A stretch of 64,000 nucleotides of DNA. It comes from Mixophyes australis. Lineage: Eukaryota; Chordata; Amphibia; Anura; Limnodynastidae. The stretch is from positions 372,001 to 436,000 of the forward strand of contig JAVHZZ010000075.1 of assembly GCA_036250195.1 (NCBI GenBank), read 5' to 3'. Positions 1-13,300 of the stretch are shown here, piece after piece (position 1 is the stretch's first letter; the number at the start of each line of letters is the position of its first letter). The notes beneath the pieces were generated by a model, which was not told the DNA's origin, made no database searches, and saw only the letters and a list, made by a program, of their open reading frames with translations. The position numbers and the translations under genes were made by a program.

Positions 1-3000
1 AAATAAGTATAAAAATAAGAATAAAAAAAAAATAGTATAAAAATAAGAATAAAACAAAAATAAGTATGAAAATAAGAATAAAATAAAAATAAGTATAAAA
101 ATAAAAATAAAAAAAAAAGTATAAAAATAAGTATAAAAATAAGAATAAAAAAAATAAGTATAAAAATAAGAATAAAACATAAATAAGTATAAAAATAAGA
201 ATAAAAAAAGGATAAAAATAAGAATAAGTATAAAAATAAGAATAAAACATAAATAAGTATAAAAATTAGAATAAAAAAAGGATAAAAATAAGAATAAGTA
301 TAAAAATAAGAATAAAACATAAATAAGTATAAAAATAAGAATAAAAAAGGATAAAAATAAGAATAAGTATAAAAATAAGAATAAAAAAAAGTATAAAAAT
401 AAGAATAAGTATAAAAATAAGTATAAAAATAAAAATAAGTATAAAAATAAGAAAAAAAAAAAAATAGTATAAAAATAAGAATAAAACAAAAATAAGTATG
501 AAAATAAGAATAAAAAAAAGTATAAAAATAAAAAAAGTATAAAAATAAGTATAAAAATAAGAATAAGTATAAAAATAAGTATAAAAATAAGAATAAAAAA
601 AATAAGTATAAAAATAAGAATAAACAAAAATAAGTATAAAAATTAAAAAAAATGTATTAAAATAAGTATAAAAATCAGAATATGTATAAAAATAAGTATA
701 AAAATAAGAATAAAACAAAAATAAGTATAAAAATAGGAATAAGAAAAAAAAAGTTTAAAAATAAGAATAAGTAAAAATAAGTATAAAAATAAGAATAAAA
801 AAAATTAGTATAAAAATAAGAATAAGTATAAAAATAAGTATAAAAATAAGAATAAAAGAAAAATAAGTATAAAAATAAAAATAAGAAACAAAAAGTATAA
901 AAATAAAAATAAGTATAAAAATAAGTATAAAAATAAGAATAAAAAAAAAATAGTATAAAAATAAGAATAAAACAAAAATAAGTATGAAAATAAGAATAAA
1001 ATAAAAATAAGTATAAAAATAAAAATAAAAAAAAGTATAAAAATAAGTATAAAAATAAGAATAAAAAAAATAAGTATAAAAATAAGAATAAACAAAAATA
1101 AGTATAAAAATTAAAAAAAATGTATTAAAATAAGTATAAAAATCAGAATAAGTATAAAAAAAAGTATAAAAATAAGAATAAGTAAAAATAAGTATAAAAA
1201 TAAGAATAAAAAAAATTAGTATAAAAATAAGAATAAGTATAAAAATAAGTATAAAAATAAGAATAAAAGAAAAATAAGTATAAAAATAAAAATAAGAAAC
1301 AAAAAGTATAAAAATAAGAATAAAACAAAAATAAGTATAAAAGTAAGAAAAAAAATGTATAAAAATAAGAATAGGCATAAAAATAAGTAAAAAAATAAGA
1401 ATAAAAAAAAATAGTATAAAAATAAGAATAAGTATAAAAATAATTATAAAATAAGAATAAAAAAAAAAAGTATAATAATAAGAATAAAATAAATAAGTAT
1501 AAAAATAAGAATAAAACACAAATAAGTATAAAAATAAGAATAAAAAAAGGATAAAAATAAGAATAAGTATAAAAATAAGAATGGAAAAAAGTATAAAAAT
1601 AAGAATAAGTATAAAAATAAGTATAAAAATAAGAATAATAAAAAAATTGTATAAAAATAAGAATAATTATAAAAATAAGTATAAAAATAAGAATAAAAAA
1701 AATTAGTATAAAAATAAGAATACGTATATAAATAAGTATAAAAATAAGAATAAGTATAAAAATAAGAATAAAACATAAATAAGTATAAAAATAAGAATAA
1801 AAAAAGGATAAAAATAAGAATAAGTATAAAAATAAGAATAAAACATAAATAAGTATAAAAATTAGAATAAAAAAAGGATAAAAATAAGAATAAGTATAAA
1901 AATAAGAATAAAACATAAATAAGTATAAAAATTAGAATAAAAAAAGGATAAAAATAAGAATAAGTATAAAAATAAGAATAAAACATAAATAAGTATAAAA
2001 ATAAGAATAAAAAAAGGATAAAAATAAGAATAAGTATAAAAATAAGAATAAAAAAAAGTATAAAAATAAGAATAAGTATAAAAATAAGTATAAAAATAAA
2101 AATAAGTATAAAAATAAGAAAAAAAAAAAAATAGTATAAAAATAAGAATAAAACAAAAATAAGTATGAAAATAAGAATAAAATAAAAATAAGTATAAAAA
2201 TAAAAATAAAAAAAAAGTATAAAAATAAGTATAAAAATAAGAATAAAAAAAATAAGTATAAAAATAAGAATAAAACAAAAATAAGTATGAAAATAAGAAT
2301 AAAACAAAAATAAGTATAAAAGTAAGAAAAAAAATGTATAAAAATAAGAATAGGCATAAAAATAAGTAAAAAAATAAGAATAAAAAAAATAGTATAAAAA
2401 TAAGAATAAGTATAAAAATAATTATAAAATAAGAATAAAAAAAAAAAAGTATAATAATAAGAATAAAAAAAAATAAGTATAAAAATAAAAATAAAACATA
2501 AATAAGTATAAAAATAAGAATAAAAAAAGGATAAAAATAAGAATAAGTATAAAAATTAGAATAAGTATAAAAATAAGAATAAAAAAAAGTATAAAAATAA
2601 AAAAAAGTATAAAAATAAGTATAAAAATAAGAATAAAACAAAAATAAGTATAAAAATAAAAATAAGTATAAAAATAAGTATAAAAATAAGAATAAAACAA
2701 AAATAAGTATAAAAATAAGAATAAGTATAAAAATAAGTATAAAAATAAGAATAAAAAAAAAATAGTATAAAAATAAGAATAAAACAAAAATAAGTATGAA
2801 AATAAGAATAAAATAAAAATACGTATAAAAATAAAAATAAAAAAAAGTTTAAAAATAAGTATAAAAATAAGAATAAAAAAAATAAGTATAAAAATAAGAA
2901 TAAAAAAAGGATAAAAATAAGAATAAGTATAAAAATAAGAATAAAAAAAAGTATAAAAATAAAAAAAGTATAAAAATAAGTATAAAAATAAGAATAAGTA

Positions 3001-3189
3001 TAAAAATAAGTATAAAAATAAGTATAAAAATAAGAATAAAAAAAAAATAGTATAAAAATAAGAATAAAACAAAAATAAGTATGAAAATAAGAATAAAATA
3101 AAAATAAGTATAAAAATAAAAATAAAAAAAGTATAAAAATAAGTATAAAAATAAGAATAAAAAAAATAAGTATAAAAATAAGAATAAAC
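1..3189 (+). repeat. Left-edge mosaic of satellite words
   Basis: This stretch begins inside the array, so its left end is truncated by the window. It is rich in the linker variants AAAACATAAAT (for example 174-184, 244-254, 314-324) and AAGGATAAAAAT. A landmark cassette ending in AATCAGAAT occurs at 673 and again at 1,141, marking a diverged local duplication with an offset of 468 bp. TACGTA occurs at 1,721 and 2,820. No non-repetitive sequence is present. Copies here differ from each other more than those right of 22 kb, which suggests greater age. Confidence 0.8.
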
Positions 3190-4816
3190 AAAAATAAGTA
3201 TAAAAATTAAAAAAAATGTATTAAAATAAGTATAAAAATAAGAATAAAAAAAGTATAAGAATAAGTATAATAATAAGTATAAAAATAAGAATAAAAAAAA
3301 ATAAGTATAAAAATAAGAATAAAACATAAATAAGTATAAAAATAAGAATAAAAAAAAGGATAAAAATAAGAATAAAAGAAAAATAAGTATAAAAATAAAA
3401 ATAAGAAACAAAAAGTATAAAAATAAGAATAAAACAAAAATAAGTAAAAAAATAAGAATAAAAAAAGTATAAGAATAAGTATAATAATAAGTATAAAAAT
3501 AAGAATAAAAAAAAATAAGTATAAAAATAAGAATAAAACATAAATAAGTATAAAAATAAGAATAAAAAAAAATATAAAAATAAGAATAAGAATAAAAATA
3601 AGTATAAAAAAAGAATAAAAAATAATTAGTATAAAAATAAGAATAAAAAAAAAGTATAAAAATAAGAATAAAAAAAAATAAGTATAAAAATAAGAATAAA
3701 ACACAAATAAGTATAAAAATAAGAATAAAACACAAATAAGTATAAAAATAAGAATAAAAAAAAGGATAAAAATAAGAATAAGTATAAAAATAAGTATAAA
3801 AATAAGTATAAAAATAAGAATAATAAAAAATTTGTATAAAAATAAGAATAATTATAAAAATAAGTATAAAAATAAGAATAAAAAAAAATTAGTATAAAAA
3901 TAAGAATAAAATAAAAATAAGTATAAAAATAAAAATAAAAAAAAAGTATAAAAATAAGTATAAAAATAAGAATAAAAAGAAAATTGTATCAAAATAAGAA
4001 TAATTATAAAAATAAGTATAAAAATAAGAATAAAAAAAAATTAGTATAAAAATAAGAATAAGTATAAAAATAAGTATAAAAATAAGTATAAAAATAAGAA
4101 AAAAAAAAGTATAAAAATAAGAATAAAAAAAATTTGTATAAAAATAAGAATAAAACAAAAATAAGTATAAAAGTAAGAAAAAAAATGTATAAAAATAAGA
4201 ATAGGCATAAAAATAAGTAAAAAAATAAGAATAAAAAAAAATAGTATAAAAATAAGAATAAGTATAAAAATAATTATAAAATAAGAATAAAAAAAAAAAG
4301 TATAATAATAAGAATAAAACACAAATAAGTATAAAAATAAGAATAAAAAAAAGGATAAAAATAAGAATAAGTATAAAAATAAGAATGAAAAAAAGTATAA
4401 AAATAAGAATAAGTATAAAAATAAGTATAAAAATAAGAATAATAAAAAAATTGTATAAAAATAAGAATAATTATAAAAATAAGTATAAAAATAAGAATAA
4501 AAAAAATTAGTATAAAAATAAGAATACGTATATAAATAAGTATAAAAATAAGAATAAGTATAAAAATAAGAATAAAAAATAAATAAGTATAAAAATAAGA
4601 ATAAAAAAAGGATAAAAATAAGAATAAGTATAAAAATAAGAATAAAACATAAATAAGTATAAAAATAAGAATAAAAAAAGGATAAAAATAAGAATAAGTA
4701 TAAAAATAAGAATAAAAAAAAGTATAAAAATAAAAATAAGTATAAAAATAAGTATAAAAATAAGAATAAGTATAAAAATAAGAATAAAACAAAAATAAGT
4801 ATGAAAATAAGAATAA
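3190..4816 (+). repeat. 1.63-kb higher-order unit, copy 1
   Basis: Nearly the same order of variant words occurs here and at about 5,700-7,327, with an offset of 2,510-2,511 bp. Shared landmarks include the run of GTATAAGAATAAG and GTATAATAATAAG words near 3,251 (5,761 in the other copy), the rare GTATCAAAATAAG variant near 3,986 (6,497), the AGGCATA word near 4,203, and TACGTA at 4,525 (7,036). Similarity stops at 4,816, where this copy continues with AAGTAT words and the other with AAAATAAAAAT. Confidence 0.8.
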
Positions 4817-5699
4817 GTATAAAAATAAGTATAAAAATAAGAATAATAAAAAAATTGTATAAAAATAAGAATAATTATAAAAATAAGTATAAAAATAAGA
4901 ATAAAAAAAATTAGTATAAAAATAAGAATACGTATATAAATAAGTATAAAAATAAGAATAAGTATAAAAATAAGAATAAAAAATAAATAAGTATAAAAAT
5001 AAGAATAAAAAAAGGATAAAATTAAGAATAAGTATAAAATTAAGAATAAAACAAAAATAAGTATGAAAATAAGAATAAAATAAAAATAAGTATAAAAATA
5101 AAAATAAAAAAAAGTATAAAAATAAGTATAAAAATAAGAATAAAAAAAATAAGTATAAAAATAAGAATAAACAAAAATAAGTATAAAAATTAAAAAAAAT
5201 GTATTAAAATAAGTATAAAAATCAGAATATGTATAAAAATAAGTATAAAAATAAGAATAAAACAAAAATAAGTATAAAAATAGGAATAAGAAAAAAAAGT
5301 ATAAAAATAAGAATGAGTAAAAATAAGTATAACAATAAGAATAAAAAAAATTAGTATAAAAAAAGAATAAGTATAAAAATAAGTATAAAAATAAGAATAA
5401 AAGAAAAATAAGTATAAAAATAAAAATAAGAAACAAAAAGTATAAAAATAAGAATAAAACAAAAATAAGTATAAAAGTAAGAAAAAAAATGTATAACAAT
5501 AAGAATAGGCATAAAAATAAGTAAAAAAATAAGAATAAAAAAAAATAGTATAAAAATAAGAATAAGTATAAAAATAATTATAAAATAAGAATAAAAAAAA
5601 AAAAGTATAATAATAAGAATAAAAAAAATAAGTATAAAAATAAGAATAAAACACAAATAAGTATAAAAATAAGAATAAGTATAAAAATAAGAATAAAAC
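4817..5699 (+). repeat. Spacer between the 1.63-kb units, with a 404-bp local duplication
   Basis: The first part (about 4,824-5,030) recopies about 4,420-4,625: the AATAATAAAAAAATTG word, AAGAATAATTAT and TACGTA recur in the same order, with TACGTA at 4,525 and 4,929 (404 bp apart). The rest carries the landmark cassette ending at AATCAG (5,220) and a block with AGGAATAAGAAAA, GAAACAAAAAG and AGGCATA words. Those words recur throughout the left half of the window. Confidence 0.7.
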
Positions 5700-7327
5700 A
5701 AAAATAAGTATAAAAATTAAAAAAAATGTATAAAAATAAGTATAAAAATAAGAATAAAAAAAGTATAAGAATAAGTATAATAATAAGTATAAAAATAAGA
5801 ATAAAAAAAAATAAGTATAAAAATAAGAATAAAACATAAATAAGTATAAAAATAAGAATAAAAAAAAGGATAAAAATAAGAATAAAAGAAAAATAAGTAT
5901 AAAAATAAAAATAAGAAACAAAAAGTATAAAAATAAGAATAAAACAAAAATAAGTAAAAAAATAAGAATAAAAAAAGTACAAGAATAAGTATAATAATAA
6001 GTATAAAAATAAGAATAAAAAAAAATAAGTATAAAAATAAGAATAAAACATAAATAAGTATAAAAATAAGAATAAAAAAAAATATAAAAATAAGAATAAG
6101 TATAAAAATAAGTATAAAAAAAGAATAAAAAATAATTAGTATAAAAATAAGAATAAAAAAAAAAGTATAAAAATAAGAATAAAAAAAAATAAGTATAAAA
6201 ATAAGAATAAAACACAAATAAGTATAAAAATAAGAATAAAACACAAATAAGTATAAAAATAAGAATAAAAAAAAGGATAAAAATAAGAATAAGTATAAAA
6301 ATAAGTATAAAAATAAGTATAAAAATAAGAATAATAAAAAAATTGTATAAAAATAAGAATAATTATAAAAATAAGTATAAAAATAAGAATAAAAAAAAAT
6401 TAGTATAAAAATAAGAATAAAATAAAAATAAGTATAAAAATAAAAATAAAAAAAAAGTATAAAAATAAGTATAAAAATAAGAATAAAAAGAAAATTGTAT
6501 CAAAATAAGAATAATTATAAAAATAAGTATAAAAATAAGAATAAAAAAAAATTAGTATAAAAATAAGAATAAGTATAAAAATAAGTATAAAAATAAGTAT
6601 AAAAATAAGAAAAAAAAAAGTATAAAAATAAGAATAAAAAAAATTTATATAAAAATAAGAATAAAACAAAAATAAGTATAAAAGTAAGAAAAAAAATGTA
6701 TAAAAATAAGAATAGGCATAAAAATAAGTAAAAAAATAAGAATAAAAAAAAATAGTATAAAAATAAGAATAAGTATAAAAATAATTATAAAATAAGAATA
6801 AAAAAAAAAAGTATAATAATAAGAATAAAACACAAATAAGTATAAAAATAAGAATAAAAAAAAGGATAAAAATAAGAATAAGTATAAAAATAAGAATGAA
6901 AAAAAGTATAAAAATAAGAATAAGTATAAAAATAAGTATAAAAATAAGAATAATAAAAAAATTGTATAAAAATAAGAATAATTATAAAAATAAGTATAAA
7001 AATAAGAATAAAAAAAATTAGTATAAAAATAAGAATACGTATATAAATAAGTATAAAAATAAGAATAAGTATAAAAATAAGAATAAAAAATAAATAAGTA
7101 TAAAAATAAGAATAAAAAAAGGATAAAAATAAGAATAAGTATAAAAATAAGAATAAAACATAAATAAGTATAAAAATAAGAATAAAAAAAGGATAAAAAT
7201 AAGAATAAGTATAAAAATAAGAATAAAAAAAAGTATAAAAATAAAAATAAGTATAAAAATAAGTATAAAAATAAGAATAAGTATAAAAATAAGAATAAAA
7301 CAAAAATAAGTATGAAAATAAGAATAA
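5700..7327 (+). repeat. 1.63-kb higher-order unit, copy 2
   Basis: This is a direct copy of about 3,190-4,816, displaced by 2,511 bp, with only scattered single-base differences (for example TATTAAAA against TATAAAAA at the left end). After 7,327 it runs into a cassette also seen at about 5,050-5,300, so the junction itself is mosaic. A 300-400 bp fragment of the same unit recurs a third time at about 10,379-10,760, including the rare GTATCAAAATAAG word. Confidence 0.8.
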
Positions 7328-10300
7328 AATAAAAATAAGTATAAAAATAAAAATAAAAAAAAAGTATAAAAATAAGTATAAAAATAAGAATAAAAAAAAT
7401 AAGTATAAAAATAAGAATAAACAAAAATAAGTATAAAAATTAAAAAAAATGTATTAAAATAAGTATAAAAATCAGAATATGTATAAAAATAAGTATATAA
7501 ATAAGAATAAAACAAAAATAAGTATAAAAATAGGAATAAGAAAAAAAAAGTATAAAAATAAGAATAAGTAAAAATAAGTATAAAAATAAGAATAAAAAAA
7601 ATTAGTATAAAAATAAGAATAAGTATAAAAATAAGTATAAAAATAAGAATAAAAGAAAAATAAGTATAAAAATAAAAATAAGAAACAAAAAGTATAAAAA
7701 TAAGAATAAGTATAAAAATAAGAATAAAACATAAATAAGTATAAAAATAAGAATAAAAAAAGGATAAAAATAAGAATAAGTATAAAAATAAGAATAAAAA
7801 AAAGTATAAAAATAAGTATAAAAATAAGTATAAAAATAAGAATAAGTATAAAAATAAGTATAAAAATAAAAATAAGTATAAAAATAAGAATAAGTATAAA
7901 AATAAGTATAAAAATAAAAATAAGTATAAAAATAAGTATAAAAATAAGAATAAAAAAAAAATAGTATAAAAATAAGAATAAAACAAAAATAAGTATGAAA
8001 ATAAGAATAAAATAAAAATAAGTATAAAAATAAAAATAAAAAAAAATATAAAAATAAGTATAAAAATAAGAATAAAAAAAATAAGTATAAAAATAAGAAT
8101 AAACAAAAATAAGTATAAAAATTAAAAAAAATGTATTAAAATAAGTATAAAAATCAGAATAAGTATAAAAATAAGTATAAAAATAAGAATAAAACATAAA
8201 TAAGTATAAAAATAAGAATAAAAAAAGGATAAAAATAAGAATAAGTATAAAAATAAGAATAAAAAAAAGTATAAAAATAAAAAAAAGTATAAAAATAAGT
8301 ATAAAAATAAGAATAAAACAAAAATAAGTATAAAAATAGGAATAAGAAAAAAAAAGTATAAAAATAAGAATAAGTAAAAATAAGTATAAAAATAAGAATA
8401 AAAAAAATTAGTATAAAAATAAGAATAAGTATAAAAATAAGAATAAAACATAAATAAGTATAAAAATAAGAATAAAAAAGGATAAAAATAAGAATAAGTA
8501 TAAAAATAAGAATAAAAAAAAGTATAAAAATAAAAATAAGTATAAAAATAAGTATAAAAATAAGAATAAGTATAAAAATAAGTATAAAAATAAGAATAAA
8601 AAAAAAATAGTATAAAAATAAGAATAAAACAAAAATAAGTATGAAAATAAGAATAAAATAAAAATAAGTATAAAAATAAAAATAAAAAAAAAGTATAAAA
8701 ATAAGAATAAGTAAAAATAAGTATAAAAATAAGAATAAAAAAAATTTGTATAAAAATAAGAATAAGTATAAAAATAAGTATAAAAATAAGAATAAAAGAA
8801 AAATAAGTATAAAAATAAAAATAAGAAACAAAAAGTATAAAAATAAGAATAAAACAAAAATAAGTATAAAAGTAAGAAAAAAAATGTATAAAAATAAGTA
8901 TAAAAATCAGAATATGTATAAAAATAAGTATAAAAATAAGAATAAAACAAAAATAGGTATAAAAATAGGAATAAGAAAAAAAAGTATAAAAATAAGAATA
9001 AAAAAAAATAAGTATAAAAATAAGAATAAAAAAAAAGTATAAAAATAAGAATAAGTATAAAAATAAGAATAAAATAAAAATAAGTATAAAAATAAGAATA
9101 AAAAAAAAATAGTATAAAAATAAGAATAAAACAAAAATAAGTATGAAAATAAGAATAAAATAAAAATAAGTATAAAAATAAAAATAAAAAAAAGTATAAA
9201 AATAAGTATAAAAATAAGAATAAAAAAAATAAGTATAAAAATAAGAATAAAAAAAGTATAAAAATAAGAATAAAAATAAGAATAAGTATAAAAATAAGAA
9301 TAAAATAAAAATAAGTATAAAAAAAAGAATAAAAAAAAAATAGTATAAAAATAAGAATAAAAAAAAATAAGTATAAAAATAAGAATAAAACACAAATAAG
9401 TATAAAAATAAGAATAAAAAAAAGGATAAAAATAAGAATAAGTATAAAAATAAGTATAAAAATAAGTATAAAAATAAGAATAATAAAAAAATTGTATAAA
9501 AATAAGAATAAAAAAAATAAGTATAAAAATAAGAATAAACAAAAATAAGTAGAAAAATTAAAAAAAATGTATTAAAATAAGTATAAAAATCAGAATAAGT
9601 ATAAAAATAAGTATAAAAATAAGAATAAAACAAAAATAAGTATAAAAATAGGAATAAGAAAAAAAAAGTATAAAAATAAGAATAAGTAAAAATAAGTATA
9701 AAAATAAGAATAAAAAAAATTAGTATAAAAATAAGAATAAGTATAAAAATAAGTATAAAAATAAGAATAAAAGAAAAATAAGTATAAAAATAAAAATATG
9801 AAACAAAAAGTATAAAAATAAGAATAAAACAAAAATAAGTATAAAAGTAAGAAAAAAAATGTATAAAAATAAGTATTAAAATCAGAATATGTATAAAAAT
9901 AAGTATAAAAATAAGAATAAAACAAAAATAAGTATAAAAGTAAGAAAAAAAATGTATAACAATAAGAATAGGCATAAAAAAAGTATAATAATAAGAATAA
10001 AAAAAATAAGTATAAAAATAAGAATAAAACACAAATAAGTATAAAAATAAGAATAAGTATAAAAATAAGAATAAAACAAAAATAAGTATAAAAATAAGAA
10101 TAAAAAAAGTATAAGAATAAGTATAATAATAAGTATAAAAATAAGAATAAAAAAAATAAGTATAAAAATAAGAATAAAAAAAGTATAAGAATAAGTATAA
10201 TAATAAGTATAAAAATAAGAATAAAAAAAATAAGTATAAAAATAAGAATAAAACATAAATAAGTATAAAAATAAGAATAAAAAAAAATATAAAAATAAGA

Positions 10301-10378
10301 ATAAAAAAAAAAAGTATAAAAATAAGAATAAAAAAAAATAAGTATAAAAATAAGAATAAAACACAAATAAGTATAAAA
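7328..10378 (+). repeat. Mosaic satellite segment rich in AATCAG cassettes
   Basis: No gene. The landmark cassette AATCAGAAT recurs at 7,470, 8,152, 8,905, 9,588 and 9,880, each followed by one of two alternative continuations (AAGTAT or ATGTAT). Words containing AGGAATAAG, GAAACAAAAAG and AAAAGTAAGAAAA follow in recurring order. The longest reverse-strand open stretch of the window (8,122-10,395) lies here, but only because TTA, CTA and TCA happen to be rare in the needed register. Confidence 0.75.
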
Positions 10379-13300
10379 ATAAGAATAAAACACAAATAAG
10401 TATAAAAATAAGAATAAAAAAAAGGATAAAAATAAGAATAAGTATAAAAATAAGTATAAAAATAAGTATAAAAATAAGAATAATAAAAAAATTGTATAAA
10501 AATAAGAATAATTATAAAAATAAGTATAAAAATAAGAATAAAAAAAAATTAGTATAAAAATAAGAATAAAATAAAAATAAGTATAAAAATAAAAATAAAA
10601 AAAAAGTATAAAAATAAGTATAAAAATAAGAATAAAAAGAAAATTGTATCAAAATAAGAATAATTATAAAAATAAGTATAAAAATAAGAATAAAAAAAAA
10701 TTAGTATAAAAATAAGAATAAGTATAAAAATAAGTATAAAAATAAGTATAAAAATAAGAAAAAAAAAGTATAAAAATAAGAATAAAAAAAAATAGTATAA
10801 AAATAAGAATAAAACAAAAATAAGTATAAAAGTAAGAAAAAAAAGTATAAAAATAAGAATAAGTATAAAAATAAGTATAAAAATAAGAATAATAAAAAAA
10901 TTGTATAAAAATAAGAATAATTATAAAAATAAGTATAAAAATAAGAATAAAAAAAATTAGTATAAAAATAAGAATACGTATATAAATAAGTATAAAAATA
11001 AGAATAAGTATAAAAATAAGAATAAAACATAAATAAGTATAAAAATAAGAATAAAAAAAGGATAAAAATAAGAATAAGTATAAAAATAAGAATAAAACAT
11101 AAATAAGTATAAAAATAAGAATAAAAAAAGGATAAAAATAAGAATAAGTATAAAAATAAGAATAAAAAAAAGTATAAAAATAAAAATAAGTATAAAAATA
11201 AGTATAAAAATAAGAATAAGTATAAAAATAAGTATAAAAATAAAAATAAGTATAAAAATAAGAATAAAAAAAAATAGTATAAAAATAAGAATAAAACAAA
11301 AATAAGTATGAAAATAAGAATAAAATAAAAATAAGTATAAAAATAAAAATAAAAAAAAAGTATAAAAATAAGTATAAAAATAAGAATAAAAAAAAAATAG
11401 TATAAAAATAAGAATAAAACAAAAATAAGTATGAAAATAAGAATAAAATAAAAATAAGTATAAAAATAAGTATAAAAATCAGAATATGTATAAAAATAAG
11501 TATAAAAATAAGAATAAAACAAAAATAAGTATAAAAGTAAGAAAAAAAATGTATAAAAATAAGAATAGGCATAAAAAAAAGTAAAAAAATAAGAATAAAA
11601 AAATAGTATAAAAATAAGAATAAGTATAAAAATAAGAATAAAATAAGAATAAAAAAAAAAAAGTATAATAATAAGAATAAAAAAAAATAAGTATAAAAAT
11701 AAAAATAAAACATAAATAAGTATAAAAATAAGTATAAAAATAAGAATAAAACAAAAATAAGTATAAAAATAAGAATAAGTATAAAAATAAGTATAAAAAT
11801 AAGAATAAGTATAAAAATAAGTATAAAAATAAGTATAAAAATAAGAATAAAAAAAAAATAGTATAAAAATAAGAATAAAACAAAAATAAGTATGAAAATA
11901 AGAATAAAATAAAAATAAGTATAAAAATAAAAATAAAAAAAAGTATAAAAATAAGTATAAAAATAAGAATAAAAAAAATAAGTATAAAAATAAGAATAAA
12001 CAAAAATAAGTATAAAAATTAAAAAAAATGTATTAAAATAAGTATAAAAATCAGAATAAGTATAAAAATAAGTATAAAAATAAGAATAAAAAAAAAAAGT
12101 ATAAAAATAAGAATAAAAATAAGAATAAGTATAAAAATAAGAATAAAATAAAAACAAGTATAAAAATAAGAATAAAAAAAAGGATAAAAATAAGAATAAG
12201 TATAAAAATAAGAATAAAAAAAAGTATAAAAATAAGAATAAGTATAAAAATAAGTATGAAAATAAGTATAAAAATAAGAATAAGTATAAAAATAAGAATA
12301 AAAAAATAAGTATAAAAATAAGAATAAAACATAAATAAGTATAAAAATAAGAATAAAAAAGGATAAAAATAAGAATAAGTATAAAAATAAGAATAAAAAA
12401 AGTATAAAAATAAGTATAAAAATAAGAATAAAACAAAAATAAGTATAAAAATAAGAATAAGTATAAAAATAAGTATAAAAATAAGAATAAGTATAAAAAT
12501 AAGTATAAAAATAAGTATAAAAATAAGAATAAAAAAAAAATAGTATAAAAATAAGAATAAAACAAAAATAAGTATGAAAATAAGAATAAAATAAAAATAA
12601 GTATAAAAATAAAAATAAAAAAAAGTATAAAAATAAGTATAAAAATAAGAATAAAAAAAATAAGTATAAAAATAAGAATAAACAAAAATAAGTATAAAAA
12701 TTAAAAAAATGTATTAAAATAAGTATAAAAATCAGAATAAGTATAAAAATAAATATAAAAATAAGAATAAAACAAAAATAAGTATAAAAATAGGAATAAG
12801 AAAAAAAAAGTATAAAAATAAGAATAAGTAAAAATAAGTATAAAAATAAGAATAAAAGAAAAATAAGTATAAAAATAAAAATAAGAAACAAAAAGTATAA
12901 AAATAAGAATAAAACAAAAATAAGTATAAAAATAAGAATAAAAATGTATAAAAATAAGAATAAAAATAAGAATAAGTATAAAAATAAGAATAAAATAAAA
13001 ATAAGTATAAAAATAAGAATAAAAAAAAAATAGTATAAAAATAAGAATAAAACAAAAATAAGTATGAAAATAAGAATAAAATAAAAATAAGTATAAAAAT
13101 AAAAATAAAAAAAAAGTATAAAAATAAGTATAAAAATAAGAATAAAAAAAATAAGTATAAAAATAAGAATAAACAAAAATAAGTATAAAAATAAAAATAA
13201 GAAACAAAAAGTATAAAAATAAGAATAAAACAATAATAAGTATAAAAATAAAAAAAAAAAAGTATAAAAATAAGAATAAAACAAAAATAAGTATGAAATT

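Noticed and set aside
8746..9042. Short + strand open frames rich in Lys, Asn, Tyr and Ile (also 16,187-16,513, 42,001-42,309, 30,573-30,824)
   Set aside because: These are translations of AAGTATAAAAAT and AAGAAT words between TAA stops. They copy along with the satellite modules and have no independent signal of coding.
8122..10395. 757-codon minus-strand open frame as a protein-coding gene
   Set aside because: It contains essentially only Phe, Tyr, Ile, Leu, Ser, Thr and Val in a fixed rhythm set by the 12- and 18-bp DNA words. Other reverse frames are open in parallel, there is no domain, and start codons are simply CAT in linker variants on the + strand. The same holds for all other minus-strand frames, including 46,782-48,911, 60,441-62,414 and 12,019-13,368.
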